Positions 39,626-52,348 of a DNA stretch of 64,000 nt are shown here, piece after piece (position 1 is the stretch's first letter; each line of letters begins with the position of its first letter). Source of the DNA: Siderastrea siderea (taxonomy: Eukaryota; Cnidaria; Anthozoa; Scleractinia; Rhizangiidae); the NCBI GenBank assembly GCA_964030785.1, contig OZ034979.1, forward strand, positions 13,500,583 through 13,564,582, given 5' to 3'. Both the position numbers and the translations under genes were made by a program. The notes under the pieces were generated by a model, which searched no databases, was not told where the DNA came from, and saw nothing but the letters and a program-made list of their open reading frames with translations.

Positions 39626-42600
39626 GTAAGGGTACTTAACAATTTCCACCACAACAATTTCCACCACCTTAAAGTATGGAAAAGTATCCATTAGAGCTAT
39701 TTTGACCAGGAAAGGGACCATGTTTTTCGTTTGCAGTCAGTAAAATCAAGTTTAAAACTCTCTCTATGGTCCTGGGATGTATTTTCCAGTGTATTTTTGC
39801 CTGATGCTTAAGGGTGATTGTAATGCAACAATAAACAGTACATTTTTCTGCCATATTGCTTTTATTCCAAAAAGTGCATATTCCAAAAGTATAAAAGTAT
39901 AAAAGTATTCCAAAAGTGCATATTCCATATTCCAAAAGTGCAAATGCCCGAAACGTTGTTTGTTGGACTTTAATAACCGAGAAAAAATTCCCTATAAAGC
40001 TGATTAATTTTTGTGTTTTTGAAATAATGACCGGTGGAAGTTTCAAAGACTCGAACCAATTTTGCCTTAGAAAATGAAATGTGCTTTTTAGTTTTCCACC
40101 ACGGTGTAACCTACTCCCAGGTGGCGCTGTTCGTACAACCTCGTCCCCAGGAGCGAGGTTGCTGTTCGTAAACTTTTTTGTTTCCGTTTCAAGTTCTTTT
40201 TTTGGTACTAAAACGTATTAATTGTACATATCTACACGTAAAGTTGGTTTAGTAGGTATTTTCAGTTTGGCCGATTTATTTTAAGTACTTGTAAGGTTTA
40301 TATGTTAGTAATTATTGTTACCATACCGACATATTAAGAATGTTTTCTTTTCTATGAGAGATTATTGAATGAATAATTTGCAAAAAATGTTTATTGAAAA
40401 AATAATCCTACCTGTAGACGCCATGCAGCCATTTATAGAATGAAAACATGGTTTAAAATGAAAACAACGACCGAAATAAATAGAAAGGAAATAAAAGTAC
40501 AAAGGAAGCTTGGAAACTGGAAGCATGAAAAATGAGGCTTGAAAATATTTAAAGGAAGCTTGGAGGTTTTCAGAAATTAACCAAGCATTCAGCTAAAATG
40601 ATTACAAGAAAAGTCTACGGCCACGATACAAACCAACGCCCCACGAAGCTGACACACATGGGTTCTTCTTGGCTTTGAAAAAGAAAATCAGGTGTCCTCA
40701 AAGGCCAGAAAAGAAGGAGAAAAAACACTACTGCAATTTATAGAAGAACAAAAGAAGACGAAACATTTTGCATTGTTGTGGAAGTGCTAGGCTTTGATGG
40801 CGGGAAACTTGCAAGGGATTCTGATGAGAATCAGAGAGACCCGGGCAGACAGAAATCAACTAATCAGATGAAATTTAGCTCTTTTAATGTACAATCAACT
40901 TTTCGGTTGTAAATGGAATCGAGTTTAGGGTGTACCTATGACATTGTAGCTTCTCTTATCGAATCGACTTTACATTGAAATAAGAGGTTAATTTTTTTTG
41001 TGCCATCCAGCCAACCTTTAGACTCCAACGCAAACATTCTCGAACTCTTAGAGTGTCTGTGTTGGAGGCCAGACAACCTGGGTGTTATGAATTCCTCTGC
41101 TGTTTTTCCCTTTTCCCTTCCTTCTTTTTCGTACGCTATCGTGATTTTGACAAAGACAACCTTGTTGTTACGACCACAATTTTATGGCCCGTTGGTGGTC
41201 CGTTGGCGGCCCGTTGGTGGCCCGTTGTATTGGTTTTGTTATCAGTGAAATTAAAACTTAAATGTCCTTGGGGTTAAGTAAGCCATTGTATTGCAGTATA
41301 TTAAAATTAGGGAAAAGGCGATAGGCTATAAAAGCCATAGCTAATTTGTACTCTTAAGAACTGAATTGACGTCATGGGGTAATTTTTAGTGAGTATAGCA
41401 CGCTTTCGTCTTAATCGATTCATAGTGGAGTGACACGCGCAGGAAGATCCAGCCGAGTAACAAAGAAGTAACAGCAGTCACTGCAGCCCGTTATCTGGAT
41501 CCCAGTTGTCCACTTGATACAAATTTGTACTTGACTAAGTCATTGAAGATGTGTTTCCACTGAACAAACACCAACCAAGGGCTTGTTACTCAGCCAACCA
41601 AGCTTTTACAGGTAAGTACTAATGCTAAGACAACGTTTCAATTTAGGTTGGAAACACAGTAAAAAGTTGAAATGTTTTATGCTTTATGATGTATTTTTTT
41701 GGACAATCCCTTCGATTCGTCATCAAATTTAACTTCTGAGACACTGGTTAAAACTCCACGTTGAAATGCATAGTGGTAAACTGAACCGGGCTCCTTTTAA
41801 TGTTGAGAAACTTAAGTGGTAATGGAATGAACGTGAATCGGCAGGGGGGATACTTGGTCTAACATTGCGGAACAGAAGCCCTGCTGAGAGAATTTTGAAC
41901 TTCTTTTATTAACAGAATATAAACACATTGTAGTCCTTGATCAACACCCTTAACGAAACAATAACTCATGGATACAGTTTTTTACCAACCAGATCTTTGA
42001 CTTAGGGGCCAACCTGCTGTTTAATACATCACGGTCCATAGAGTTGAGTCAATCGTTTTGTAATTACCGCGTTTTTCTTATTGAAGACTCGTCTTTGACG
42101 TCTTTCTGACAATTCTAAGATTTGTTTAGAGAATACCTTTAGAGGTTTGCCGGTATTTTTAAAAGAGCAGATATCGTGTAATAAAATATCCCAAAGTAGC
42201 GTGACCAAACCCCATGCGGTCAGCATGCCACCCGCCCATACACATTTTACTTCATGGTATGTCGTGTTTACTTTCAGTGTGATCAGTTAGAGAATTCGAC
42301 TGAAGTTATTTTTTACGAGAAGCATTCGTGAACACCCCATTCCAAAGAAGGAATAAAAGAAAAACTACACTCCTCCAACAGGGAGGCAGCGTGTTTGAAA
42401 TCAGGAGGCCCCGGTTCAAGTTTAATTGTTGTGTCGCAAAACGACTAAAACGGCATTGTTCTTATACTAGTTATCCAGTGTTATCAAGTGCATTTCACTG
42501 ACACCTGCTCCTCTTAGCCGGCACAAGACAAGGAGATAGTAAACTTCAGATTAAACATTCTCAGCCTAGTATCCAGGCCTTCTCCTTGCACTCACTTGAC

Positions 42601-43797
42601 TATTGGTGAAAAATTATGAGGACACCAAATAATAAACACAAAATCTCAATATTGGTCCTCTAGATTCACACATTTATAGTCAAGCTTGAAACCTACTCCC
42701 TCGATACTCCCAGTAATAAGACATTACTCTCAAGTTTATATGCAGTGGTTCCAAGCTGAGTTTCACTTTCGTTTGTGCCTCATTAAAGTGTAGGCTTGTT
42801 TGTTGAAAGTGTATGAACATTGACCGTTTAAGAGGTCCATTTTGGAAAAATAAGGTTTGTAATAAAACAAAACCGTCTCGATTCAAACTTGAACTTAGGA
42901 TAAGTAGGGCAAGTTATGCAGTAAAAACTGACAAACATAATTCGTTTAAAAATCAGGAAAACATAACGTACAATAGAAGCTAAAAATTAGATGGAAGATG
43001 CAGTCGAGCATTAGAACAGTTCTCGAAGCCCGTATTGTTCAAGGAAAGGTACCTGCTGCTGTAGACTGCCCCACAACAGCGCTACAGATGTCGCCAGTTT
43101 ATTTACATCTGCCCAAAGAAGACTGGGGTCTTGTTACCAAATGACGTCTCCGGTGAGTTAGTCTGTAGAATTCAAGCACTGAGTGTTGCACTGAAGTTGA
43201 TCGTGTAACTGTTGGTTTAATTAAAACAAAGAATCATTTTGGTCGAGGAGGAAGAGGAGAAGATACCGGTATAGTCTGCAAGTACTCGTCCTATTTTTCT
43301 CACAGATCCTACGCACGCACGCGCTCGCGGCTTGCGTCGTGATCTTCTCGCTAAAATTAGGAGAAGAAAGCCGGAGACTGGTGCAGTCGAAGTCTTATCC
43401 GGGTAACCTGTAGACAGCAAATCCAATCATCTCTGATCGCTCAGGGCACATATCTCTTTCAAACAATGCTGCCGCTCTCAGTGCGTGCGTAGTATTAAAC
43501 AGTATTTCATTTATACGAACGACCAAGGAACGCAGATTTTCACTTGTCCTTATGAGTATGTGCATTGAAACTGTAAAAAAAAAAAAAAAAACTAGGATAT
43601 TGTTTTTCTTACTGAAATAAATTAAGACCTTGATTCCATGGCACAGCTAAGAAATTTGTATTACTGTGAGCTTCAAAAGTCGTCACCATTCCGTCCTAAT
43701 TTAAATCTTTGAAGTCACTGATCTAAGTAAGGTAAAAGCCTTTTCCATTTGAAAACTATTTTAGCAAAATCATAGCAGTGTCACAGTTTAGAATCAA
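39626..43797. other. Long noncoding stretch
   Basis: No protein family recognised. At 41,420-41,611 a GC-richer stretch ends TTTTACAG|GTAAGTACT, a strong donor, and could be an untranslated first exon of a plus-strand gene such as the FGF-like gene; its phase cannot be tested. A 49-codon frame (42,998-43,144, MQSSIRTVLEARIV) shows no family. A-tract of about 17 at 43,577. Confidence 0.4.
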
Positions 43798-45199
43798 GGT
43801 ACCGTATTTTCTCCATTAAACGCCGGACGCTTTTATTCAAAACTTAAGACCTTGCGTTTATTTATCAAGTGAATTTTCACATTATATCTTTTTTTCACCA
43901 TCACTAAAGGTATATTGAATTAAGAACGAAATTTCAACAAAAACGGTTTAAAAAATGTGAAAAACTGTCACCAACTTTGACTTTGGCATCTCAGTGAATC
44001 TGGTAAGTCATATTTAGCAAAAAATATTAATGAAGGGAACATTTCTGATAAAGGTAAAATGATGGAACGATTTAAGGAACTAGCCGAAGGCTGGAAAGAC
44101 CTTCGAGATGAAACAGACAATATCTTTTTTACATTATTAGAAAGAAACCTCGGTTGATGGACAGCTCCGGACGGAAAGGTTACCATGATTTAAAAGAGAT
44201 TGACACGACTTATTATTCTTGTCTATACTCTACAAGATGCGCTGTTTAGGGACCAGTCAATATTTATCGCCTGTGGGGGTGGGGGAGCGGAGGATTTTGG
44301 TATGAAACCAGCTTAAAATGTCTGATCCCCCCTCGAGCAATGGTCATTTTATCATGCACCCCCCGAATGGATACAAGTCTTTTTTTACTCCCCCCCCCAC
44401 CCCCCCGCCAACTTCTTTGCTCCTCATACGACTCCTCATACACCAATCACTTCCTCGGTCGTTGTTTGTCGGTTCTTATAATATGCTTACATTTTCCATC
44501 TTTTCCATATACAAATGTCTGAAACGTCTGGAGGAAAATTTAGACACAAACTTATGGAAAGCTGAAAACAACTCAATCACGTTTAAAAATCACAAATGAA
44601 CAAAAGCTGTCTGCACTATTTTAGAACCTGATTTTACGATTCTTGAATAAAGAATCAATAAATAATAAGTCTATGCTTATGATCCGAAATTGCGGGAAAA
44701 AATTTCCGGAAAGCCAGGGGCGTGCCAACACAAGTTACCTTAGCGGTCAAAATCTTGACCAAACTGTTTAGGGGTTCCCGGGGGGATGCTCCTCCGGAAG
44801 ACTTGTTATACATAGGTCCTCTGAATTGGCTGGAAATGCATCTAAAACTGCCGCGCACTATGAAATTTATTAATTTATACTCACTAAGGAGAACTCAAAT
44901 TTCTAAAGCTGAAGCTATCATGGCATAAATATCTGGCATGAAGCCCGTTATCATACTACAAGATGAAACAAAAGGGTTCGAATTTGACAAACCGTACTTT
45001 CGGTTTTTACTTCACTCAGTGATCCCCCCTTTCGTTAAAGGTGAAATCGAGTGAACCCCGCCAAAATACTCCCCCAGGACCTCAAGCAAACGCCGGAGGG
45101 GGGAGGGGTGTTTATTTAATACTCAGCCTCGTGGACCTGGCGTTTATTTAGCCCGGCGCTTATTCGGGGCCCGGCGTTTAATCGAGAAAATACGTAACC
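43798..45199. mobile_element. DNA transposon remnant with ATTAAACGCCGG inverted ends (1.4 kb)
   Basis: The left end GGTACCGTATTTTCTCC..TTAAACGCCGG is inverted at the right as ..CCGGCGTTTAATCGAGAAAATACGTAACC. The ends match for about 30 bases with a few changes. The interior has G/C tracts near 44,270 and 44,390, perhaps another inserted repeat, and no intact transposase. Class not assigned; no clear target duplication. Confidence 0.7.
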
Positions 45200-45690
45200 A
45201 AGTTTGAGTGAGTACGTTTCTGTAAAAAGCACCAGTCAAGAGTTGTAGGTTTTAAGCCGGCCCTTCAGTCCTTTTTACTTCGAATAGCGCTTGTATCTCT
45301 TAATCGTTGAACATGTTTGCCCTAAGAATAAAAGTTTTGTAAAATTAGAACATTCTTTGTTTAGAACACCAAAAATCACTGAAGTCCGTTAAGGCGTACT
45401 TGCCGTAAACTCGATTTCTAAAATGGAGCCTCCGCGCTAATAAATAGCCGCGAGCCACCTTAAAAGATATACAACACAGTCACTTTTGGGTTTTTGTACG
45501 TGTTTGTTCATAACTTTAGCGTCTGAAACTACTGCAGTAGTCGCGAAACACAGACATTTCTCAAGTTTACAAGTTTCTTTTTCCACAACTGCTGCTCCGG
45601 ACACACACGGATAGACATGGAATTTTGACTGGTATTTATTAATGGAAAATTGACCAGCATTTCCTTTCCTATTTAAGCTTCTTATCTCAG
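45200..45690. other. Region upstream of the FGF-like exon
   Basis: No recognised coding exon; a first exon with the signal peptide should lie here or further left but was not found. It ends in the acceptor CTTCTTATCTCAG at 45,690. Confidence 0.35.
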
Positions 45691-45939
45691 TGATAGTGCT
45701 TCGATCTCTGCTCTCTACTACGAAAGCCCCAACAAACTACACGATTAAACCAACAAATTTTACACCACCCAACAAGACTGTAACAACAAGCCCGGAGAAC
45801 CTGAAAGGCGGGACGAGTATAGTAACACCGTCAACATGGGTCGACATTCGTCTAGTAACCAGGAAGGGAATTAATTTGATCATGTTTACAAATGGTACAG
45901 TTGCTGGCAGCTGGAAACAATCTTTCACGACAATGTTTG
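45691..45939 (+). CDS. FGF-like ligand gene, exon with Thr/Pro-rich linker and first beta strands
   Basis: Exon between acceptor CTTATCTCAG and donor TTTG|GTAAGT; enters in phase 1 (two bases first), leaves in phase 1. It encodes 82 residues. The first 45 are Thr/Pro/Asn-rich with N-glycosylation sequons (NYT, NFT, NKT). Then comes the opening of an FGF beta-trefoil: VDIRLVTRKGINLIMFTNGT, matching the 'LY...G..L.I.P.GTV.GT' pattern, including GTVAGS. FGFs are secreted ligands for receptor tyrosine kinases. No signal peptide or start ATG is in this exon, so at least one upstream exon is missing. IL-1-type trefoils are the alternative, but the exon layout fits FGF. Confidence 0.72.
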
Positions 45940-46011
45940 GTAAGTCTTTAGTACGTCTGTTACAACTGAGGATGCTTCGGTTTTGCGATAAATCTAAATT
46001 TTTCCCTTTGA

Positions 46012-46100
46012 ATTAATTAATTAATTAATTTATTTATTTATTTATGTATTTATTTATTTATCTAGTTATCCATTTACTAATTTATTTATTTATTTACCCG
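46012..46100. repeat. AT-rich tetranucleotide microsatellite
   Basis: Runs of ATTA and ATTT units (ATTAATTAATTA.. then TTTATTTATTTA..), partly interrupted. It lies in the FGF-like gene intron. Confidence 0.85.
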
Positions 46101-46956
46101 ATATCGTGTGCGAGTTTTACATTTTCTGGAGCATACATGTATACTAAATATAAATTAACAACATTGAGCAATAGGTCCCAGAAGTCCATCTGGGTTTATC
46201 ACTAAAGGAGACTCTCTGTCAATTTACGTCAATGGTGTTACGTGGACGATGTAGCCTATTCCCACAAATAAGTCAGTAAAACATCAATATACAATCTTTA
46301 TTTTATCTGTCTAGTCTCTCATAATAAACGTCCTCAATTTACGCCTAAAAGAAAACATCGACGCGCTGTCTACAGGTCTATGTCATATGTCAAACTATTA
46401 TATTTGTCTACTCGTTTATTGGCAAAAGTAAATTTCTCATATATTTGTTTTACTCTAGAGCTTGTGTAAATGTTTACTTAAACGAGCGTTATGATCATGG
46501 ATGGACTCGATTATTTTTCTCAAAAATATCTGACAATGCCCTCAGGAAGTTTATTTTGCAATAATTGGTACGATAAACATCTCTTGACAAATTGATTTCT
46601 TTGATAGAAATTAGAATATTAACTTTGAAAAACAGTTACTAGATTTAATACAGGGTCTCACATCCGTAAACGTATCCACATCTGAAAACATCGTTCGATA
46701 AGGACTTATTACAATATATGGACTACATGGAAAATTGGACATTCAATAATTTTCCATGAATCAATCTACCAAAAGAAATATTGCCATTTCTTGACAATTA
46801 GCACTTCTACTTTGGTCGCTGTGAATATTCAGTTTGACAACAATCAGTACCGTTGAAAAATATTTAGAGATAAATTGCGTCAAGTTGAGAACCTTTTTTT
46901 TCTTATATAAAACTCGGCTCTTAAAATTGGAGTCCTTACTGAAAAACCGGAGTTTA
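46101..46956. other. FGF-like gene intron
   Basis: AT-rich, with no exon or repeat ends recognised. Confidence 0.4.
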
Positions 46957-47743
46957 GGGACCGTTCATGTTTTATGGGGTAGGGGGGGGGGGTTGGTGGC
47001 ATTTGATGGGTAGTACCTGTAAAATATAATGAGCCCCCCCTTTACATTAGAAATCACCTGGCCCCCCCTTGTAGTCCTAAATATTTGAGATGCCCCCCCC
47101 CCCCCAAAAAAAGGAAAAAGTGATAAAGTAAATCTAAAACTTATCAAGCTTAAATTAAACGGTCAATTTTAACACTCAAGTCCTGCAGGAGTAAATGTCT
47201 TTATTGACAAGCACTAAAGGTAATTTTCTGGTAGGGGTTCCAGCTAGGGGTATCTTCCCCTGGAATATTTTGAAAATCTAGAGATGCTCTAATGCAATTT
47301 GGTGCATTCTGAAGTACATAAAGAGACAATTAAGGCCGGTTTAAAGCAAGCGTTATTTTGGACACTGATATCAGTTGTTTAAGAATCAGACCAGCAGAGG
47401 CCAGAGAAGAGTTGACATTCCCCTGGCTGTATTTTGTAATGAAACAGTTGGTGGGGTAAAGTTGCCGTTGGGTGTATGATAACGTAGGAGGGTCCGGGGG
47501 CATTCTCCCCCGGGAAAATTTGAATTTTCAGAACCTTAGAATCGCTATTTTTCGCCTTCTGGCACTGACGTTTGCATCATTTCAGATGCTGTCACTATTA
47601 AACTAAAAGGACATTTTTTTGGTGACCCCCTCTCACACACCATATTTTTCCAGCTGCTCCCCCTTTGAAGCCATATTTTTTTGCATGGCGCCCCCTCAAA
47701 TCCCACCAGCACCCCCCCTACCTCTTAAAAAATGAACGGTTCC
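46957..47743. mobile_element. MITE with GGGACCGTTCAT ends (787 bp)
   Basis: GGGACCGTTCATGTTTTATG followed by a G tract at the left; the inverse, C tract then AAAAAATGAACGGTTCC, at the right. Flanked by TTTA and TTAA, so a TTA or similar short target duplication is possible. The interior has several C tracts (47,034, 47,060, 47,094) and no coding frame. It lies in the FGF-like gene intron. Confidence 0.65.
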
Positions 47744-47841
47744 TTAAGTATCTGAATGCAAGTACTTAACTGTCGGCCTCCCACACCTGGGAAAAGAGAC
47801 ATGCAGGACGACAGAGTAAGTGCTTGCAAATTTGTTTTCAG

Positions 47842-48060
47842 GGCTATTTCGTATTCAGTCCCATGGAGCTGGCTTGGTAAAGCTGAAAAGTTTGAAAACA
47901 ATGAAATACATTGCAATAAGCAGCACTGGACAGATCTACTCCACGGTAAGGCTTATTCGATTGGAAATGTTTGCACTGAAGGGTCGTGTTTGTTCATCTT
48001 TCTCGAGGGCAATAATGATAATGACGAGTATGGTAGTTTGTCTCACGAGAGAGTGATTTA
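47842..48060 (+). CDS. FGF-like ligand gene, middle exon(s), one frame break
   Basis: The acceptor TTTGTTTTCAG|GGCT completes the open codon of the previous exon (Gly). The frame then reads LFRIQSHGAGLVKLKSLKTM and KYIAISSTGQIYST, the core FGF strands ('LFRI.S.G.G.V.IK......YLAM...G.LY'). At CCACGGTAAGG (47,941-47,951) the FGF-like reading jumps by one base; the neighbouring frame continues EGSCLFIFLEGNNDNDEYGS, equivalent to 'ECLF.E...ENNYN.Y'. It ends at a strong donor TTTA|GTGAGT (48,061) in phase 2, which fits the last exon. A single missing G would restore one frame, so this is either an assembly error, a null allele or a pseudogene. The GGTAAGG could also act as a donor, but no in-phase partner was found. 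Confidence 0.68.
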
Positions 48061-50364
48061 GTGAGTGCGTTTGGTGGCACGGGTATTTTTGCGACTTCGT
48101 TGTCCGCCATTTTTTCTAGTTGGGGGGGGGGGAGGGGTATGAATCGTCATTGAATGAAAAAAAAAGCGCTTGGTGAATCGTCATCAGTGAGTTTCAAAGA
48201 AATCTATTTCGTGAGACGTGACATGCTATAAGAGGGGGTCCTATAATCCTTAAAGGTGACTTGTGAATATTAGACTCATTCTTCAATACACTGATAACTA
48301 CACATGGTAAATACAAGTACACACCAGAAAAGATCCAACTTTTGCAACCTTTCCCATTTTAAAATCACATTTTAATACGGCTTTTCATGAACGGCCAAGA
48401 CGTGCTCAGAGCTCCTCACGAATGCAAGTCAATTTTTTTTCTGTCTATTGGAAAATTTGTAGAATAGGCTCTCGTGACAGCATCTAGAGGAGGTGTATTG
48501 TCAAACAACGTGGAAAACAACTCAACCGAAGCAGGAAACGCATGAAAGTCGAAATCATGGTATACGTGGACTTTAACGAACGAGAATCAGAGAAAGTGAA
48601 CAGTGAAAGAGCGTGAAACGACCCCTGAACCTAGATGTATAATTTGCCGTTGTGTGTTAGTCCATGGTTAAACGTGGTCTAGACACGGCTTAAGGTAAAC
48701 GTGTTCTTAAAAATAATCGAAATCGTAAGCCAAGTCTCGGTTTAGACCAGGGCGTTCTTAAGCCTGGTTATAATCTTCGTTTCAGTAATCGACCTTTTAA
48801 GGTCATGAGAAGGACCTCAAACTTCCCAGTAATACGGCAAAATATTGGTAGCCAGTGGAGGTTTTACAGACATGGCAACACGCAGCAAAATCTACAAAAA
48901 AACCTGTGACGAATCGGGCAGCAGCATTTTGCATGGTCTCGTTGTGGTTTCATATAGGTTGAGTACAGGAGACTTTTAAATAAACCGTGATAGCATGAAT
49001 CGATTTTGCACGTCGGCAAGCTTTGTTGCAACGGGTCAACGTGTTTACTGCAGTGTGCCCGGCCAGTATCAAATTAAGATATCATTTGGTGGGTTCCAGG
49101 CTATCAGATAGTAGGAACTGCGAAAATAAGACGGGCCCATTTTCTCATTCGCTTGTCCTTCCATCTCGGAGCCTGGAGCACGCCATGGGCGGTCTTTTTT
49201 CCCCGTATATATCTGTTTTCGCTCAGTCAAACAAACTCTTGTCATTCAATTCCGGTTTACCTCGTGAGGACTTGTGTCTCGAGTGACGCTGAAATATTTC
49301 ATTACCTTGGGGTACGACGGTCGGGCTTAATGAGGTTGTATCACCGGGATTTTGCTCGCGTTTGGTCAAAATTTTGCTAAAATTACGATTAAATGCCTTC
49401 GCTTACACACAAAATGCTCCTGGAACACCAAGAGGAAGGTATCAAGTGAATTTTTCCAAGGAGAGGAAACCACACTTAGTTTTTCATTGATTTTGGCAAG
49501 ATACAAGCACAGAACTTGAAAACAATCGCCGAACCTCATGGTCGTCATGGGATTGCCTTGTGCCTATTAAGCCTGGCACCATTTCTGGTGGAAAAGATGA
49601 GTTCACAAGTGAAGAATTGGTCGTAAAAAACATTGTCAAATCACTGATAAGACGACTTTCCTCCAGCGAGTGCTAGTTTAGTTCCTTAAGCAAAGCGAGA
49701 GTAGTCATTAGGAACAAAACGTGCAGCTCTTCGTTGGATGGACTCTTTGTCAGAAATATCCTTTGTGCTACATGGTGACCAGGCAACACTGGCATACTTT
49801 GCAATGGGGCGGACCAGGCTTACAAAAGCTTGCGACTTGTTGTACCTGTCACATGATTAGAGGTTCCGTTAGAGAACGTATTAAATTCTGTTTGCCTTTG
49901 TTGTGATATCCTCGCATTGTAAAGACCAGTTGAGTGAGCTCGGGACGTAAATGCCCAAATACTTGCAATACTTGTAATTCCATTCCATTGGCAATCGAGT
50001 CTTCTAAAGCCTTTGAATTCGTCTTCAGCTTTAAATGGCATATTTCGAATGTCGTATTCTGGATAATGTCCAAAACCTTCTTGAAAATTGTTGCGTACAA
50101 TAATCGGTCCGGTCACCATTTTTTCAACGCATGTAAATTTTATCGACTGACAAACTCTTTATAAGCGGATGGATTGCAATGACCTAGCCAAGTCCCCGAG
50201 AAAACCAAGCTCAAAACATAAGCCCCCTTCCCTCCCCACCCCTACAGAATATCGTGACGTTCAACACCCTACTACGAAACAATTTTGCAGAAATGAAAAC
50301 GGTATCCAGGCCCTCAAGGCCTGGGCCCGTCAAAAATGGGAGAAAAAGAGTTATCATGTTTCGT
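48061..50364. other. FGF-like gene intron with possible LINE debris
   Basis: On the minus strand near 48,950 the reading MQNAAARFVTG resembles the C-terminal 'VQNAAARLV' block of CR1/Jockey-type LINEs, and stop-riddled frames run on to about 50,100. This is weak evidence for a decayed LINE on the minus strand. A G tract lies at 48,122. No exon recognised. Confidence 0.35.
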
Positions 50365-50535
50365 CGAATAGCCCTTTTCATAGCTAACTTTTCTCATTTG
50401 CATTACAATTTATTTGAATATGGATGTGAAGCAATTTCGGGCAGAAACTGCAAAATTGTCCGAAATTGTCTCACATCCATGTTCAAATACATTGTGATGC
50501 AAATGAGAAAAGTGAACTATGAAAAGGGCTATTCG
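50365..50535. repeat. 171-bp snapback repeat
   Basis: CGAATAGCCCTTTTCATAG at the left pairs with CTATGAAAAGGGCTATTCG at the right. CTTTTCTCATTTGCAT pairs with ATGCAAATGAGAAAAG further in, and GGATGTGA with TCACATCC around a loop containing a CAATTTCGG/CCGAAATTG pair. Most of the segment is one imperfect palindrome. Confidence 0.85.
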
Positions 50536-50730
50536 ACCGAGAATTGTAACGAAACTGTGCAGCTTCCAGAAAGTGAAAATGTGGCTTAAATTTTGCACAG
50601 TTCCTCCCATTCGTTTTCGAGAAGAGAACTGTCATTGATTTTTTCCATGTTCTACACTACAGGCCAGCTCATCCAATCAGGAGGCCTTATTAAACCACGC
50701 ACAGGAGGAAAATCATTTTTATTCATTCAG

Positions 50731-50932
50731 CTCTTTCTTGTATCCCGCTGACCGAAACCATGGGACAAGGAAATGGCTTTTAGCAATTGGACCAAAAGGA
50801 CAAATGAGGAACGCTAGTAGAGTATTAAGGCGACACAAGTCTCATCAGTTTCAGATCACGGAAATTCGAAGGAATACCAGAACTGTTGACTTGAGTGCAT
50901 TACTGCTCGCCAAAGGGACTAAAGGAAAGTAA
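50731..50932 (+). CDS. FGF-like ligand gene, last exon
   Basis: Acceptor TTTTTATTCATTCAG|CTC; its first base completes the codon left by the donor at 48,060. It encodes 67 codons including the stop: SFLYPADRNHGTRKWLLAIG, then PKGQMRNASRVLRRHKSHQF, matching the FGF 'NG..KWYLGL...G..K.G......Q....FLP' end with a basic (RRHK) heparin-binding-like stretch and an NAS sequon, then a 20-odd-residue tail. The TAA is at 50930-50932. Confidence 0.75.
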
Positions 50933-52348
50933 AGATCAAACGCAACTAAAACAGGACAATCTCAGTAGTGTACACCCAACAAACAATCGCAAGCCCCTCT
51001 ACCAAATAAACCAGCCTTGGTAACACTGACTACTGTTTTTCAGTGAACTGGCATCAGGGGAATAGTGCTTTGCTAATACTAGCAAGCCAGGGACACAGAC
51101 TATTTAATTCTACCGGTTTCAAGGTGGTAAGACAGCAATGTGCAATAAAGGAAAATCCACAGGAAGAAAAAGGCAGTAAAAAAACGAAAAAGAAACATAA
51201 TTCGTTCGCTATGATTTCAACACGGTCGTGATTCCTCCAACAACAGAGATAAAATTGGCTCAGGCAAAAACACTTCATCTTTAGTAAACAAAGCTTTTTG
51301 ATCTTCAATTCAAAACAAAGCTCCTTTATGTTTAGAAGTTCAGTGCAGTTCTTTGGTGATTTTTAGCCAATGACATCACGAAAGTGACGTCAGTGGCTAA
51401 TGTCATCAAAGTCTAAGAGAACGGTGCTGTGCGGTATACGGTATCTGTCTTCGTCTGTGAGGCCGGGGGGTATTCTGTGAGATGTTGGGTGGGGGTGTGC
51501 CACCGGGACACTTTCTTATCAGCAGCACAAGTGTTTTACTTTCGCGAGTCTCGATCAGCAGGGATGTCACTTCGAATGCGCTGTTTTGTGTACTTTAGGT
51601 CTAACACGATTTGATTCGCTTTGTAGTCCAGCGTTTGCTTAGCTGTGGCGCAAATTTCCACAGCAGCAAACACATCAGAAATTACACACGTGACAGATTT
51701 GAGATTGAAGTATGAACGTCGTGGCCGCAACGAACCAACTCGACTTAGTGTGTTTGTGTTCTACTGCGAAGCAGAAACACTTTGTAAATAACTTGTAATG
51801 TGAAGTAACAAAAGAAAAATCGGAAGTAACGTAATTTCCGGCCGATTACCCGCACGAAAACGTCCTCACTATCGCAAGGATCGATCGAAGATATTTCAAG
51901 ATATTCAATGGAATGAACGTTACTCTCTAATTAAAACAAAAACAGTGAAAAGAATATATATTTAAAGCCCAAGTTTATAAGGGTAGTGAAAAGACTGGAG
52001 TAAAACAGCATAAAATACTTTGGGGTTATCTCTAACCAGTAGCAGTGTCATTTTTGCGTGCGTAAACAAGAAATCATTTCAAAGTAAAATCGGAATTTGC
52101 GCGGGCTTGTTCCTACACTGTAGCTATTCCTAAAACTGAAAAACTTGAATGAAACTAATATCAAAAATCCAAGTTACAGTGGTGATCGAGGAATTAGAGT
52201 AAAATCTTCAAGATACCAAACTTTACTTCGGGGTCATTCATAGTTCAAAGCGTAATTGAACAAATTTGTATAGTTGACACCTGCTTGTAATTTGAACCTT
52301 CGGAATGTAACGCAACGCTCAATCCAATTCAAGCCAATCAGTTACTTA
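50933..52348. other. FGF-like gene 3' flank and intergenic stretch
   Basis: The first part should be the 3' UTR. After that no gene or repeat ends were recognised. TGACATCACGAAAGTGACGTCA near 51,370 is a cluster of CRE-like TGACGTCA words. Confidence 0.4.
51005..51010 (+). terminator. Candidate poly-A signal AATAAA for the FGF-like gene
   Basis: AATAAA 73 bases after the stop codon, the first canonical hexamer downstream. Confidence 0.5.

Noticed and set aside
42370..42440. GGTTCAAGTTT as a tRNA-type B box
   Set aside because: No A box at the right distance and no cloverleaf could be drawn.
44254..44420. G/C-tract repeat inside the 43.8-45.2-kb element as a separate MITE
   Set aside because: One end (TAGGGACCAGTCAAT) looks like a MITE end but no matching inverted end was found on the right.
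51365..51410. Inverted TGACATCACGAAAGTGACGTCA words as a regulatory array
   Set aside because: The words are suggestive of CRE sites but too short and few to call without conservation or expression data.
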